DNA of 64,000 nucleotides, taken from positions 62,001 to 126,000 of the forward strand of contig CAVWRA010000010.1 of assembly GCA_963757265.1 (NCBI GenBank). Direction: 5' to 3'. Of this stretch, positions 36,492-45,365 are shown one piece after another (position 1 is the first letter of the stretch; each line of letters starts with the position of its first letter). The notes below the pieces were generated by a model. It saw nothing but the letters and a program-made list of their open reading frames with translations, was not told where the DNA came from and searched no databases. A program made the position numbers and the translations under genes. Origin of the DNA: CAIVVT01 sp963757265. Lineage in GTDB: Bacteria; Acidobacteriota; Terriglobia; Bryobacterales; Bryobacteraceae.

Positions 36492-36701
36492 CTAGCCCGG
36501 ATGTTTCACCAACGATCGGCTGCGGCGCGCGAGAGGGCCACATCTACTGCGTTGCGCTGGGCCCAGGGGGCGCCCCCCGTCCTCGACGTAGGAGCCAAGT
36601 ACGCCTGCGGGCGGCTCCCGCAGGCGCGCCTTGTGGCAATGCTTGATGTTGGGGCCCTCTCATCGCGCCTCGCTGCGATCGTGGTGCAACATCCGGGCTA
36701 G
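36492..36701. mobile_element. MITE-like inverted-repeat element, copy 2
   Basis: 210 bp bounded by CTAG, with terminal repeats CTAGCCCGGATGTTTCACCA at the left and a right end ACATCCGGGCTAG preceded by CGATCGTGGTGCA. It carries an internal perfect hairpin GCCTGCGGG-CGGCT-CCCGCAGGC that is not kept in copies 1 and 3. It has the same orientation as the other two copies. Confidence 0.82.
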
Positions 36702-36784
36702 TTGTAGCGACGCCTCAGTCCAGGACGGCGAGGGCCGGAAGATCGATTGTGAGCCGCGCGCCGCGGAGACGCGTACGAGGAGGT

Positions 36785-37546
36785 TCATGATCGGGTGGGG
36801 GCATGGGCGGTGTTTTTCCGCGCTTCAGAGGCCGGTTCGACGGCGAAGGAGGTGAGCGGCGCGAAACGGTAGCGGATGAGGGTGAACAGAGCTTCCAGCC
36901 CGTCCTGCCAGCCGATTTTCTTACCCTCCAGGACACCGCGCGGATTATAAGAGATCGGGACCTCGTGGATGCGGTAGCCCAGGCGCCGCACCTTGGCCGT
37001 GAGTTCGGCGCAGAATTCGAAGCGGATCGAGCGCAGCCGCAGGCGATGAATCACAGCGCGGCGGAAGGCCTTGTAGGCCGTGGCCTGATCGGTGATGCGC
37101 GCGCCGAAGAGCAGATTGGCGGTGCAGGTCAGAATCTTGTTGGCGATCCAGTTGCGTTTCCGCATTCCGCGGACGCCGCGCAGGAACCGGGAGCCGAAGA
37201 CGACGTCCGCGGCGCCGGAGACGATGGGCGCAAGCAGGGCGGAGTAATCGCGGGGATCGTATTCGAGGTCGCCATCCTGAATCAGGATAATGTCGCCGCT
37301 GAGGCGGGCCAGCGCGAGCCGGATTGCGGCGCCCTTGCCGAAATTGACGGGCGAATGATGCACGACGACGTAATGCGATTCGCGGTAGCGCTCCAGCACG
37401 GCGCGGGTAGAGTCAGTGGAACCGTCGTCTACGACGATGATTTCCTTTTCACAGCCCGAGGGGAGCGGGGCAGCGGCGACGCGTTCCAGGACCATCGGGA
37501 GCAGCAGTGCTTCGTTGTAGACCGGGATCACGATGGAGACGATCAT
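36785..37546 (-). CDS. Glycosyltransferase family 2 (DPM1-like)
   Basis: 253 residues. The GT2 fold starts VSIVIPVYNEALLLPMVLERV, has the nucleotide-binding VVDDGSTDSTRAVLERY and the metal-binding QDGDLEYDP, and resembles dolichyl-phosphate mannose synthase-like enzymes that charge a lipid carrier with a sugar. RITDQATAYKAFRR and FEFCAELTAKVRRLGYRIHEVPI are typical of this subgroup. There is no transmembrane anchor. It overlaps the upstream methyltransferase gene by 4 bp (ATGA), so both belong to one operon for surface-glycan assembly. Confidence 0.9.
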   Translation of the reverse strand: MIVSIVIPVYNEALLLPMVLERVAAAPLPSGCEKEIIVVDDGSTDSTRAVLERYRESHYVVVHHSPVNFGKGAAIRLALARLSGDIILIQDGDLEYDPRDYSALLAPIVSGAADVVFGSRFLRGVRGMRKRNWIANKILTCTANLLFGARITDQATAYKAFRRAVIHRLRLRSIRFEFCAELTAKVRRLGYRIHEVPISYNPRGVLEGKKIGWQDGLEALFTLIRYRFAPLTSFAVEPASEARKNTAHAPTRS

Positions 37547-38280
37547 CGTGGCGCCCCGGCATCTTTCTCCAGAACCACAAAGAGAGACTGGCCGAAGGGC
37601 GGCGGCAGCGCGGTTTCGACCGGCCGCATGAGAGGGACGATATAGCGGTCGAAAATGCGGATCTGCGCCGTGGACTGTTCAGAGCGGCGAAAAAGACGCG
37701 CGTTGACCCACCAGCCGCAGAAGCCGACGGTATTCATGAAGCGCAGGGTTTGCACGCGGAATCCGGCGGCGGCGGCCAGTTCACGGAGCGACTTTCTTGA
37801 ATATCGGCGATAGTGGCCGAGGAGCCGGTTGACGGGGCCGTAGAGGGATTCGAAGGCGGGGACAATCAGCACGGCCTTTCCTCCGGCGGGCAGGATGCAA
37901 TGCATGTGCCGCAGGGCCAGGGCATCGTCCTGGACATGCTCCAGGACATTCAGGCAGACGACCGAATCGGGCTGGTAGCGGGCCATCGACGCAAAGGCGG
38001 GATCGGCGACATTGATAGTCTGGATGAGCAGATTGGCGCGATCGGGGAAGCGGGCGGCGAGGCGCGCGGTGCAGGAGGGCTCGACGTCCGTGGCGATGAC
38101 GAGCTCCCGGTCCAGCAGATGGCAGGTGAAATTGCCCAAGCCGCAGCCGATCTCGACCACGCGCCGCCCCAGCGCGGAGGCGGCCAGATCGGCCTGCCAC
38201 TGGAAGTAGCGCTTGGCCAGCCGCATCCGCTCCTGGTCGCGAATGGTGTATTGCGCGGTTGTGGAACCCGCCGCTTTCAT
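37543..38280 (-). CDS. Class I SAM-dependent methyltransferase
   Basis: 245 residues from ATG 38280, preceded by GGAAG. An in-frame start at 38379 would add an Arg-rich leader and is less likely. The SAM-binding motif I is RRVVEIGCGLGNFTCHLL, followed by acidic VIATDVEPSCTARL and the SVVCLNVLEHVQDD region typical of Methyltransf_11/23. A LYGPVNRLLGHYRRYSRKSL segment is common in methyltransferases next to GT2 genes. It is probably a glycan or lipid-carrier modifying enzyme (context). Start and stop overlap the GT2 gene. Confidence 0.85.
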   Translation of the reverse strand: MKAAGSTTAQYTIRDQERMRLAKRYFQWQADLAASALGRRVVEIGCGLGNFTCHLLDRELVIATDVEPSCTARLAARFPDRANLLIQTINVADPAFASMARYQPDSVVCLNVLEHVQDDALALRHMHCILPAGGKAVLIVPAFESLYGPVNRLLGHYRRYSRKSLRELAAAAGFRVQTLRFMNTVGFCGWWVNARLFRRSEQSTAQIRIFDRYIVPLMRPVETALPPPFGQSLFVVLEKDAGAPR

Positions 38281-38514
38281 GGGTTGCTTCCGGTCGAGTG
38301 AATCATTGCCGGCGTGCGGAGGGCGAGCAATAGCCTTTCCCCGGTCCCTCCGGCAGCGCATCGCGCCGCGCTGTTGCACTTATTTTAACCGAGTCTTTCA
38401 GGGCCGGCCGCGGCCTGCGGCCGGCGAGAGCGGACGTGTACGTGGAAGACCGCTGCGCGGGCAGAGCACGATTGAGAATTGCCGCAGTGTGATACCCTCG
38501 CCTTCGTAGTTGCG

Positions 38515-40138
38515 ATGGCAGAGAAGCGCGCGATCATTATCGGGGCGGGTCCGGCGGGGTTGACCGCGGCGCATGAGTTGCTGACCCGCACGGATATTCG
38601 GCCGATCGTGCTGGAGAAGGGCGATTATCTAGGCGGCATTTCGCGGACGGTGAATTACAAGGGCAACCGGATGGACATTGGAGGCCACCGGTTCTTCTCC
38701 AAATCCGACCGGGTGATGCAGTGGTGGCTGAAGATCCTGCCGCTGGCGGCGGCGGAGCAGAGTCCGGCTTCGATCCGGTATCACCAGATGGAGCGGGAGG
38801 TGACGCCTGAGGCGGCAGCGGCGGAGCCGGCCGCGGGCGACCGCGTGATGCTGTTGCGGCCGCGCAAATCCCGCATCTATTATTTGCGGCGGTTTTTCGA
38901 CTACCCGATCCGGCTGAGCAAGGACACGCTCATGAAGCTCGGGCTGTGGCGCACGTTGAAAATCGGAGTGAGCTACATCGAGAGCGCACTGTTTCCAATC
39001 AGGGAAGAGAAGACGCTGGAGGAGTTCTTCATCAACCGATTCGGGCGGGAGCTGTACCGGACGTTCTTCAAATCGTACACGGAGAAGGTGTGGGGCGTGC
39101 CGTGCGAGCGCATCAGCGCGGAGTGGGGCGCGCAGCGGATCAAGGGGCTCTCGGTGTGGTCGACGCTGCGGCACGCGGCGCGGAGAGTCGTTCTCAAGGG
39201 GCAGGAAGGACATCGGACAGAAGGACACCGAGACGTCGCTGATCGAGCAGTTCCTGTATCCGAAATTCGGGCCCGGGCAGATGTGGGAAGAGGTGGCGCG
39301 GCAGATCCGGGAGATGGGCGGGGAGATCCGCTTGAACACGGCCGCGAAGGGCCTGCGGACGGAGGGTTGGAAGGTGCGGGCGGTGGAGGCGGTGAATGCG
39401 CTGACGGGCGCGACGGAGGTTTTCGAGGGCGATTACTTTTTCTCGACGGCGCCGGTGCAGGAGCTGATACACGCATTCGACGCGCCGCCGCCGGCCAACG
39501 TGATGGAGGTTGCCGACGGGCTGGTGTACCGCGACTTCATCACCGTGGGCCTGCTGGTGCGGTCGCTCAAGATCCACGACGATACTCCGCAGGGGCGGAA
39601 GCTGGTAACGGACAACTGGATTTACATCCAGGAGCCGGACGTGCGGATCGGGAGGCTGCAGATCTTCAACAACTGGAGTCCGCACATGGTGGCTGACCCG
39701 GGAACGGTGTGGCTGGGGCTGGAATACTTCTGCAACGCTGGCGAAGAGATCTGGAAGATGCCGGACGAACAAGTGGCGGGGTTGGCAAAGCAGGAGCTGG
39801 CCAGGATCGACATCATCGACGCCGGCGATGTCCTCGACTGGACCGTGATCCACGTGGAAAAGACCTATCCGGCATATTTCGGTACGTACGGCCGCTTCGC
39901 CGAGATCCGTGAACATGTGGACCGCTACGAGAACCTGTTTCTGGTCGGCCGAAACGGCATGCATCGCTACAACAATCAGGACCACTCGATGCTAACCGCC
40001 ATGATGGCCGTGGACAACATCATTGCCGGGAACGCGTCCAAGAGCGGTCTGTGGGAAGTCAATACCGAGCTGGACTATCACGAGGAGAACGAGAGCCGCA
40101 GTTCCTCTTGCGAGGGCGGCGAGGCCGCCCCGCGATAG
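38515..40138 (+). pseudogene. NAD(P)/FAD-dependent oxidoreductase, frameshifted
   Basis: The first part (from ATG 38515) has the FAD fold AIIIGAGPAGLTAAHELL, then LEKGDYLGGISRTV and GHRFFSKSD, as in amine-oxidase/UDP-galactopyranose mutase-like flavoproteins. Near 39198-39206 the conserved sequence moves to the +1 frame: KDIGQKDTETSLIEQFLYPKFG continues to the stop at 40138, with HRYNNQDHSMLTAMMAVDNI near the end for FAD binding. Combining both frames gives ~540 residues, the normal size. A one-base insertion in GGGGCAGGAAGG would explain it, as a true mutation or an assembly error. Such proteins are found in glycan and polyprenyl-sugar clusters. Confidence 0.8.
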
Positions 40139-40166
40139 CCATATGCTAGTCTGAGTGGTGGATTCT

Positions 40167-40397
40167 ATGGCTGACAACAGCAAGCTCTTAGATGCGATAT
40201 GCGAGCTGGTGGAACTGCCCGCCGGCTCACTCGATGCCGCAGCAAGCCTGGATGGGCTGGAGAACTGGAATTCGCTCAGTGTTCTCGGGTTTCTGGCCTA
40301 CGTGGATGAGAACTATGGCGTGGCGCTGTCGCCGGAAAAGATCACGGCATGTAAGACTGTTAACGATCTCCTGAAGCTAGTCGCGCAGTCCCAATAA
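40167..40397 (+). CDS. Acyl carrier protein (stand-alone, glycan-cluster type)
   Basis: 76 residues. The phosphopantetheine site is Ser36 in ENWNSLSVLGF, with Asn in place of the usual Asp of the DSL motif. The four-helix ACP pattern is clear: ICELVELPAGSL at the start and SPEKITACKTVNDLLKLV at the end. It is unlike housekeeping AcpP, and resembles dedicated ACPs beside SDR and KAS III genes in O-antigen or viosamine-type clusters. A GTG at 40155 is an alternative start. Its TAA stop shares one base with the ATG of the next gene. Confidence 0.85.
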   Translation: MADNSKLLDAICELVELPAGSLDAAASLDGLENWNSLSVLGFLAYVDENYGVALSPEKITACKTVNDLLKLVAQSQ

Positions 40398-41155
40398 TGT
40401 CCAATCCGTTAGATCTGAGCGGCAGATCTGTTCTGGTCACTGGCGCATCGTCCGGCATCGGACGTGAAACATGCGCGCTGTTGAGCACATTAGGGGCGCG
40501 CGTCGTTCTGGTAGGGAGAGACCGCGCGAGGCTGGACGCGACATGCCGGGCATTGACAGGGGAAGGCCATGTCGTGGAAGTCTTCGACCTGACGAACCTG
40601 GATGAGATCCCGAAATGGCTGCAGGGCATCACTGCGGTGACGGGCCCATTACGGGGCCTGGTGCACGCCGCCGGAATGCATGCCGCCGTGCCTGTGGCGA
40701 TGCTCACGCCGCAGAAGCTGGAACAGGTGTTGCGGATCAACGTGGGCGCGGCTGCGATGCTGGCGCGAGCCTTTCGCCAGAAGAACTGCTGCGCTCCCGA
40801 TTCTTCCATTGTTTTCGTCTCGTCCGTGGCAGGTATCGCCGGCTCGGCGGGTATATCAGCCTACGCGGCCAGCAAAGCTGCCGTGATTGGATTGGCCAAG
40901 GCATTGGCGATGGAGTTTGCGCCCTTACGGATCAGGGTCAACTGCGTTGTTCCCGGCTGGGTTCAGGGCGAGATGCTGGAGCGGTTCCGCGCGCAGTTAA
41001 CGCCACAGCAGTTTCAGGCCATCGAAGCGATGCATCCCCTGGGGATAGGAAAACCAGGCGACGTAGCGAATGCGATCGCGTTTCTGCTCGCGGATAGCGG
41101 AGGGTGGGTTACAGGCTCGGCGCTGATCGTCGATGGAGGGTACACGGCGCACTGA
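40397..41155 (+). CDS. SDR-family 3-oxoacyl-ACP reductase-like (FabG-like)
   Basis: 252 residues. The NAD(P) motif is VTGASSGIGRETCALL (residues 14-29), the structural NAG-like strand is HAAGMH (90-95), and the catalytic Ser sits near 142-143 with Y156 and K160 (SAYAASK). The C-terminal region IRVNCVVPGWVQGEM and GGWVTGSALIVDGGYTAH is classical SDR. FabG-like enzymes reduce 3-oxoacyl-ACP to 3-hydroxyacyl-ACP with NADPH. It is coupled to the ACP gene by a TAATG overlap and lies 17 bp before the KAS III gene, so it probably acts on acyl-ACPs made in the same operon. Confidence 0.9.
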   Translation: MSNPLDLSGRSVLVTGASSGIGRETCALLSTLGARVVLVGRDRARLDATCRALTGEGHVVEVFDLTNLDEIPKWLQGITAVTGPLRGLVHAAGMHAAVPVAMLTPQKLEQVLRINVGAAAMLARAFRQKNCCAPDSSIVFVSSVAGIAGSAGISAYAASKAAVIGLAKALAMEFAPLRIRVNCVVPGWVQGEMLERFRAQLTPQQFQAIEAMHPLGIGKPGDVANAIAFLLADSGGWVTGSALIVDGGYTAH

Positions 41156-41172
41156 GGGTTGCCGGAACAGGT

Positions 41173-42204
41173 ATGCTACACGCCGCAGTGAAAGCCATCG
41201 AGTACTATCTTCCGGAGCGAATCGTTTCCAGCACGGAATTGGCCGTAGCGTTCCCCGAATGGCCGGTCGAGAAGATTGAAGGCAAGACCGGGATCTCGGA
41301 GCGTCATATCGCCGCCGAGGATGAATGTTCGTCCGATATGGCCATTGCCGCATCGAGGCGGCTTTTCGACTCAGGTGTCTGTGCCGCGAAAGATATTGAC
41401 TACCTTCTGTTGTGCACACAAAGCCCGGACTATTTCCTGCCAACAACCGCGTGCCTGGTGCAGGACGCGCTGGGGATACCGACTTCCGCGGGCGCTCTCG
41501 ATTTCAATTTGGGCTGCTCCGGGTTTGTGTACGGAGCCGGCCTGGCGCAAGGCCTGATTGAAACCGGGCAGGCCCGCAACGTCCTGCTGATCACCGCCGA
41601 GACCTACAGTAAGTTCATGCACGCGCGTGATAAGAGCGTGCGGACGATTTTTGGAGACGCAGCGGCCGCAACGCTCATTAGCGCGATCGACTCCACCGAA
41701 CCAGCGCTTGGTCCGTTTGTTGTGGGGACGGACGGAGGTGGAGGAAAGAATTTGATTGTGCCAGCCGGCGGCATGCGTTGTCCCCGATCGACCGAAACAG
41801 GCACTGCCACCGAAGACCAGGATGGGAACTGGCGAAGCCGCGACAATCTCCACATGAACGGCGCTGAGATTTTCAATTTCACGTTGCGCGTGGTCCCGCA
41901 ATGTGTTGAGCGTCTTCTGGAGAAGGCTGGACGCAGCCTGGGGCAGATCGATTTATTCGTTTTTCACCAGGCGAATCTCTTTATGCTCGAACATCTTCGA
42001 CGCAAACTGAGAATCCCCCAGGAACGCTTCTGCGTAGCGATGAACCAGTGTGGCAATACTGTCTCGTCAACCATCCCGATTGCATTGAAGATTGCCGCAG
42101 CGCGGGGTGAGTTGCGCCCCGGGCACCTGGTCATGGTGGTCGGGTTCGGAGTAGGTTACTCGTGGGGCGCCGGATTGATCCGCTGGCAGGAGACCGGTGC
42201 ATGA
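41173..42204 (+). CDS. KAS III (FabH-like) 3-oxoacyl-ACP synthase
   Basis: 343 residues from ATG 41173. The catalytic triad is visible: C115 in FNLGCSGFVYG, H265 in FHQANLFM and N295 in NQCGNTVSS. The start AAVKAIEYYLPERIVSS is typical of the KAS III family. These enzymes condense an acyl-CoA (or acyl-ACP) with malonyl-ACP. Divergent KAS III proteins in glycan clusters make short 3-oxoacyl groups. It ends with an ATGA overlap to the GNAT gene. Its primer cannot be deduced here. Confidence 0.9.
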   Translation: MLHAAVKAIEYYLPERIVSSTELAVAFPEWPVEKIEGKTGISERHIAAEDECSSDMAIAASRRLFDSGVCAAKDIDYLLLCTQSPDYFLPTTACLVQDALGIPTSAGALDFNLGCSGFVYGAGLAQGLIETGQARNVLLITAETYSKFMHARDKSVRTIFGDAAAATLISAIDSTEPALGPFVVGTDGGGGKNLIVPAGGMRCPRSTETGTATEDQDGNWRSRDNLHMNGAEIFNFTLRVVPQCVERLLEKAGRSLGQIDLFVFHQANLFMLEHLRRKLRIPQERFCVAMNQCGNTVSSTIPIALKIAAARGELRPGHLVMVVGFGVGYSWGAGLIRWQETGA

Positions 42205-43289
42205 ACCCGGCCGGCGACGGGCCGACTGTTGAGCTCGCCCGCCCTGAAGACGGCCCGGAGTTGTTCGACTTTCTTCACCCGCACCATTACATTCATCCGG
42301 ATCTGGACCGGCAGTCGTTTGCCGATTGCTGGAGACACCAGTTCTTTGGGGCGGGGAAGTCATGTGTCCTGTTGGTCCGGGATCCCGAAAAGAACCTCGT
42401 CGGGCACTACGGCATTATGCCGATGCCATACTTTGTGGGTGGGCAACAGCGACGTGGTGGATTCCTGTGTCAGCTTTTCATCGACCCAAGGTATCGCAAG
42501 TCAAACCTGTTTTTCAAATTAGAGCGGAAGCTACTGAAAGAGTACGCCGATTTTGGCTTTGACTTTCTATATAGCCTGATTATTATTCCACCTGTTTTGA
42601 GAGCGCATCTGGCCCTGGGTCTTCGCCGGGGCGCTGAGTTGCACATTTACGTGTTTCCGTTGGCGATGGGAGGCGGCCTCGCGGGGCTATGGCCACGTCT
42701 GCCACGATTATTGCGCTCCACGACGGATGCCGTGGGAAAGGGCCTGGTGCGGTGCTTGCTCCTGGCGAGACGAGTCTCCGCCGGCGGCGTCGCAGTGGAG
42801 GAAATACTCGATTGGACGACGATGGATTGGGACCTGGTGGCGCGCATAGATAAAGACTGGAAGATGCACGCCAATCGTCAGGCAGAGGCCTTTGCGCGGC
42901 GGTTCCATCCGTTTGGAAACAAAGAATATCATGTTTTCGCCGCTATTGAAGACGGGGTGCACAGCGGTTATCTGATTCTACGGCTCACAAGGGTGCAGCA
43001 CTTTCAGGTCGCAGCAATTATTGATGTGATCGCGCCCAAGTCCACCGGTAGAATTTGGAGTGCATTGCTTCACCACGCCTGTCAGTATGGCTTAGAGGCG
43101 GGATGTCATGCCGCGGCGGCGCTGGCGCGCCCGGACTCACCGTCTGCCAGGCGGCTGCGCTTGAACCTGTTCTTCCGCACTCGTTCCCGCTTCACTGTGG
43201 TGTATTTCGGCTTGTCCGGCGAAGGCGAACGTGCGCCCGACTGGCTCGACGACTGGCACCTGTCTTGGTTTGACCACGACTATATCTGA
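42201..43289 (+). CDS. GNAT-family N-acyltransferase-like protein
   Basis: 362 residues from ATG 42201, overlapping the KAS III stop by 4 bp. The N-terminal half has a GNAT-like core: PHHYIHPDLDRQSFADCWR, KSCVLLVRDPEKNLVGHYGIMPM and GGFLCQLFIDPRYRKSNLFFKL, where the R-Y-R-K segment matches the acyl-CoA/ACP pantetheine loop region. A second half (from ~residue 190) may be another GNAT-like domain. By context it could move the acyl group built by the ACP/SDR/KAS III proteins onto an amino sugar (inference). It could also be a FemAB-like enzyme. Confidence 0.75.
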   Translation: MNPAGDGPTVELARPEDGPELFDFLHPHHYIHPDLDRQSFADCWRHQFFGAGKSCVLLVRDPEKNLVGHYGIMPMPYFVGGQQRRGGFLCQLFIDPRYRKSNLFFKLERKLLKEYADFGFDFLYSLIIIPPVLRAHLALGLRRGAELHIYVFPLAMGGGLAGLWPRLPRLLRSTTDAVGKGLVRCLLLARRVSAGGVAVEEILDWTTMDWDLVARIDKDWKMHANRQAEAFARRFHPFGNKEYHVFAAIEDGVHSGYLILRLTRVQHFQVAAIIDVIAPKSTGRIWSALLHHACQYGLEAGCHAAAALARPDSPSARRLRLNLFFRTRSRFTVVYFGLSGEGERAPDWLDDWHLSWFDHDYI

Positions 43290-43331
43290 TGGCGCTTGAG
43301 ACTTCGGTACAGAACCTGTGATCGCGGTCAA

Positions 43332-44198
43332 TTACCCGGCGCGTGGTGACGTCCCGGCGCCAAACCGCTCATCCACGTACTCTCGCATTGATGTGAATCG
43401 TCCACGGCTTAGCAGGTCCATGAGCTTACGTTCGCAGCCGGAGATCCCGTAATAGTGGATGAAACGTGTAAATCCGGTGAGCGGGAGACGCGGCTGATGG
43501 GGATCTATCTCGCGTGGATGAACGTATAGTGTTGCCGGCCGCAGCGCAGCATTCTCCCGCCGGATGTGTGCGGAGAGAAACCAGGCGGGGAACATTCGGA
43601 GGTACAGTGGCAGGACGGTGCGCCCTAGCCGAATCCGGGTGATTGGAAACTCTACAACCGCCGTCTTCCATCCTTCGCCGGACGGAGTATGGATGTGGTA
43701 AGGAAAATCCGGAATACCGTAGAGGAACGTCTTTCCAGCAAATACACTCGAGGAGTAAGTGAACCCAAGTTCCTCGAGAGTGCCGTAGTACCAGGGCAGG
43801 ATGGGGGCAGTTAGGGAAAACGAAGGCGCCCGGAACCCTCTGACGGGCACGTCAATCAGGGATTCGAGAATATCTGAAGCCCGTACCAGATCGGCCCGGA
43901 ATGCATTGCGGTCCATTTCCCGAACCGAGCCGTGCCCATAACCGTGCGATGCGATCTCATGCCCGGCCGCATGAATCTTCCGTATGACGTCGGGGTACTT
44001 CAGAGCAGTGGCGCCGAGTACAAAGAAGGTACAGCGAGCACCAGTGCCGTCAAATACGGAAAGCAGGCGATCGGTCTGCGCAGCAATATTGGATGGCTGA
44101 GATGCAAACGACCGAGTGTCGATTCCGGGATAGTTCACATGAAACCACTCTTCGAAGTCAACTGTCAGGAAGTTAGGTACTCGTGGATCTGGAAGCAT
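43332..44198 (-). CDS. Polysaccharide deacetylase, XrtA/DUF3473 type
   Basis: 288 residues. The NodB-like barrel begins NFLTVDFEEWFHVNY (catalytic and metal-site Asp) and has the metal His pair in HEIASHGYGHGSV, then VRGFRAPSFSLT. The C-terminal extension LYVHPREIDPHQPRLPL, followed by RFIHYYGISGCERKLMDLL, is the DUF3473 tail that marks the deacetylases of PEP-CTERM/exosortase-linked EPS clusters. It likely removes N-acetyl groups from a lipid-linked or exported polysaccharide. It converges with the ACP operon and belongs with the following minus-strand glycosyltransferases. Confidence 0.88.
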   Translation of the reverse strand: MLPDPRVPNFLTVDFEEWFHVNYPGIDTRSFASQPSNIAAQTDRLLSVFDGTGARCTFFVLGATALKYPDVIRKIHAAGHEIASHGYGHGSVREMDRNAFRADLVRASDILESLIDVPVRGFRAPSFSLTAPILPWYYGTLEELGFTYSSSVFAGKTFLYGIPDFPYHIHTPSGEGWKTAVVEFPITRIRLGRTVLPLYLRMFPAWFLSAHIRRENAALRPATLYVHPREIDPHQPRLPLTGFTRFIHYYGISGCERKLMDLLSRGRFTSMREYVDERFGAGTSPRAG

Positions 44199-44261
44199 AG
44201 TTCACTCCTGCCGTGGGTACCCTAAGACGATCGACGATGCTGGGGCCCGGTTCGCCATGAC

Positions 44262-45320
44262 TCAGTCGACAACTGCCGGCGAGTCAGCGCGCTTCGTGAA
44301 AATGAAATCGCGCGACACCACAAAGTTGACGAAGAAGAGGACGGTTTCGGCCGTGACTTTCGCGGCGATGACCGAGAAGCCCAGATGTTCATGCAGGAAG
44401 TCCAACAGCATGTAAGAGGTTGTACCACTCACAGCTACCAAAGCCAGATAGCGCGGGAAGGTGGCCGATATCTCCTGGTTGGACAAAAAGACGGCCTTGC
44501 GCAGCATCGGGTAGTTGTACATCACGGAGGCAGCGCGGGCCGCGATCTGGGCCTGCCAAATCAGCAGACCACTGTGCATCCCCATATAGAACACAGTGTT
44601 GTCGATCAGCGTCGTGGTGATGGAAATCGCGCTAAAGCGGACCAGCGTGAAGTAGACCTTCAGCGAGTCGGTGAGGGGGTTGAAGTGGGAAGTGCGGTTG
44701 TCCTCCAGATAGACGGTCTCGATCGGCTCCTCGATGATGGGGACGCCGCGATGCTTGCAGGAGAGCAGCATGTCGAGCTCGAATTCGTAGCCGTTGGATG
44801 CCAGCGCGAGCAGGTGGGGCAGCAGCGCGCGGGGCACGCCGCGCAGACCGGTCTGCGTGTCGTTGAGGTGCTGTCCGGCGACCAGGCGCATCACGCCGAC
44901 GGTGAGGCGGTTGCCGATCAGGCTGCGCAGCGGGACCTTGCCGGTGAACTTGCGGGCGCCCAGCACGAGGGAACTGGGCGAGGTCTCCAGGCGGGCGGCG
45001 ACGCGCAGGATGTCGGCCGGGAGGTGCTGGCCGTCGGCGTCGGCCGTCACCACGCCGGTGAGCTGCGGCCACTGGCATAGGGCGTAGTTCAACGCGGTTT
45101 TCAAGGATGCGCCCTTGCCGAGGTTCACGGCATGGCGCAGGACCGTGACATCGGAGATCTGCGCGACCGCGGCGAATATCCCGGCGCAGCTTTCCTGGCT
45201 GCCGTCATTGACCACGACGATGGGCGCGGAAGTGAGTGCGCGCAGGTCCCGGACGAGGCGTGTCAGAGTCGATTCGGGTTGATAAGCAGGTATAACGATC
45301 GGAATCACGCGGGTGTCCAA
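44262..45320 (-). CDS. Glycosyltransferase family 2 fused to a GtrA-like membrane domain
   Basis: 352 residues. Residues ~1-215 are a GT2 domain with PIVIPAYQPESTLTRLVRDL, VVVNDGSQESCAGIF and the DXD-like motif VVTADADGQHLPAD, like polyprenyl-phosphate glucose or mannose synthases. Residues ~220-345 are a GtrA-like domain with four hydrophobic segments (YFTLVRFSAISITTTLIDNTV ... TVLLFF-like FFVNFVVSRDFIFTK). Separate in GtrA/GtrB systems, the two parts make and flip a lipid-linked sugar. The fusion suggests coupled synthesis and translocation across the inner membrane. Confidence 0.85.
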   Translation of the reverse strand: MDTRVIPIVIPAYQPESTLTRLVRDLRALTSAPIVVVNDGSQESCAGIFAAVAQISDVTVLRHAVNLGKGASLKTALNYALCQWPQLTGVVTADADGQHLPADILRVAARLETSPSSLVLGARKFTGKVPLRSLIGNRLTVGVMRLVAGQHLNDTQTGLRGVPRALLPHLLALASNGYEFELDMLLSCKHRGVPIIEEPIETVYLEDNRTSHFNPLTDSLKVYFTLVRFSAISITTTLIDNTVFYMGMHSGLLIWQAQIAARAASVMYNYPMLRKAVFLSNQEISATFPRYLALVAVSGTTSYMLLDFLHEHLGFSVIAAKVTAETVLFFVNFVVSRDFIFTKRADSPAVVD

Positions 45321-45365
45321 GGAACAAGTGTAGCGCCCGGGCGAGCGGCGGCTTGCGGGCGGAGC

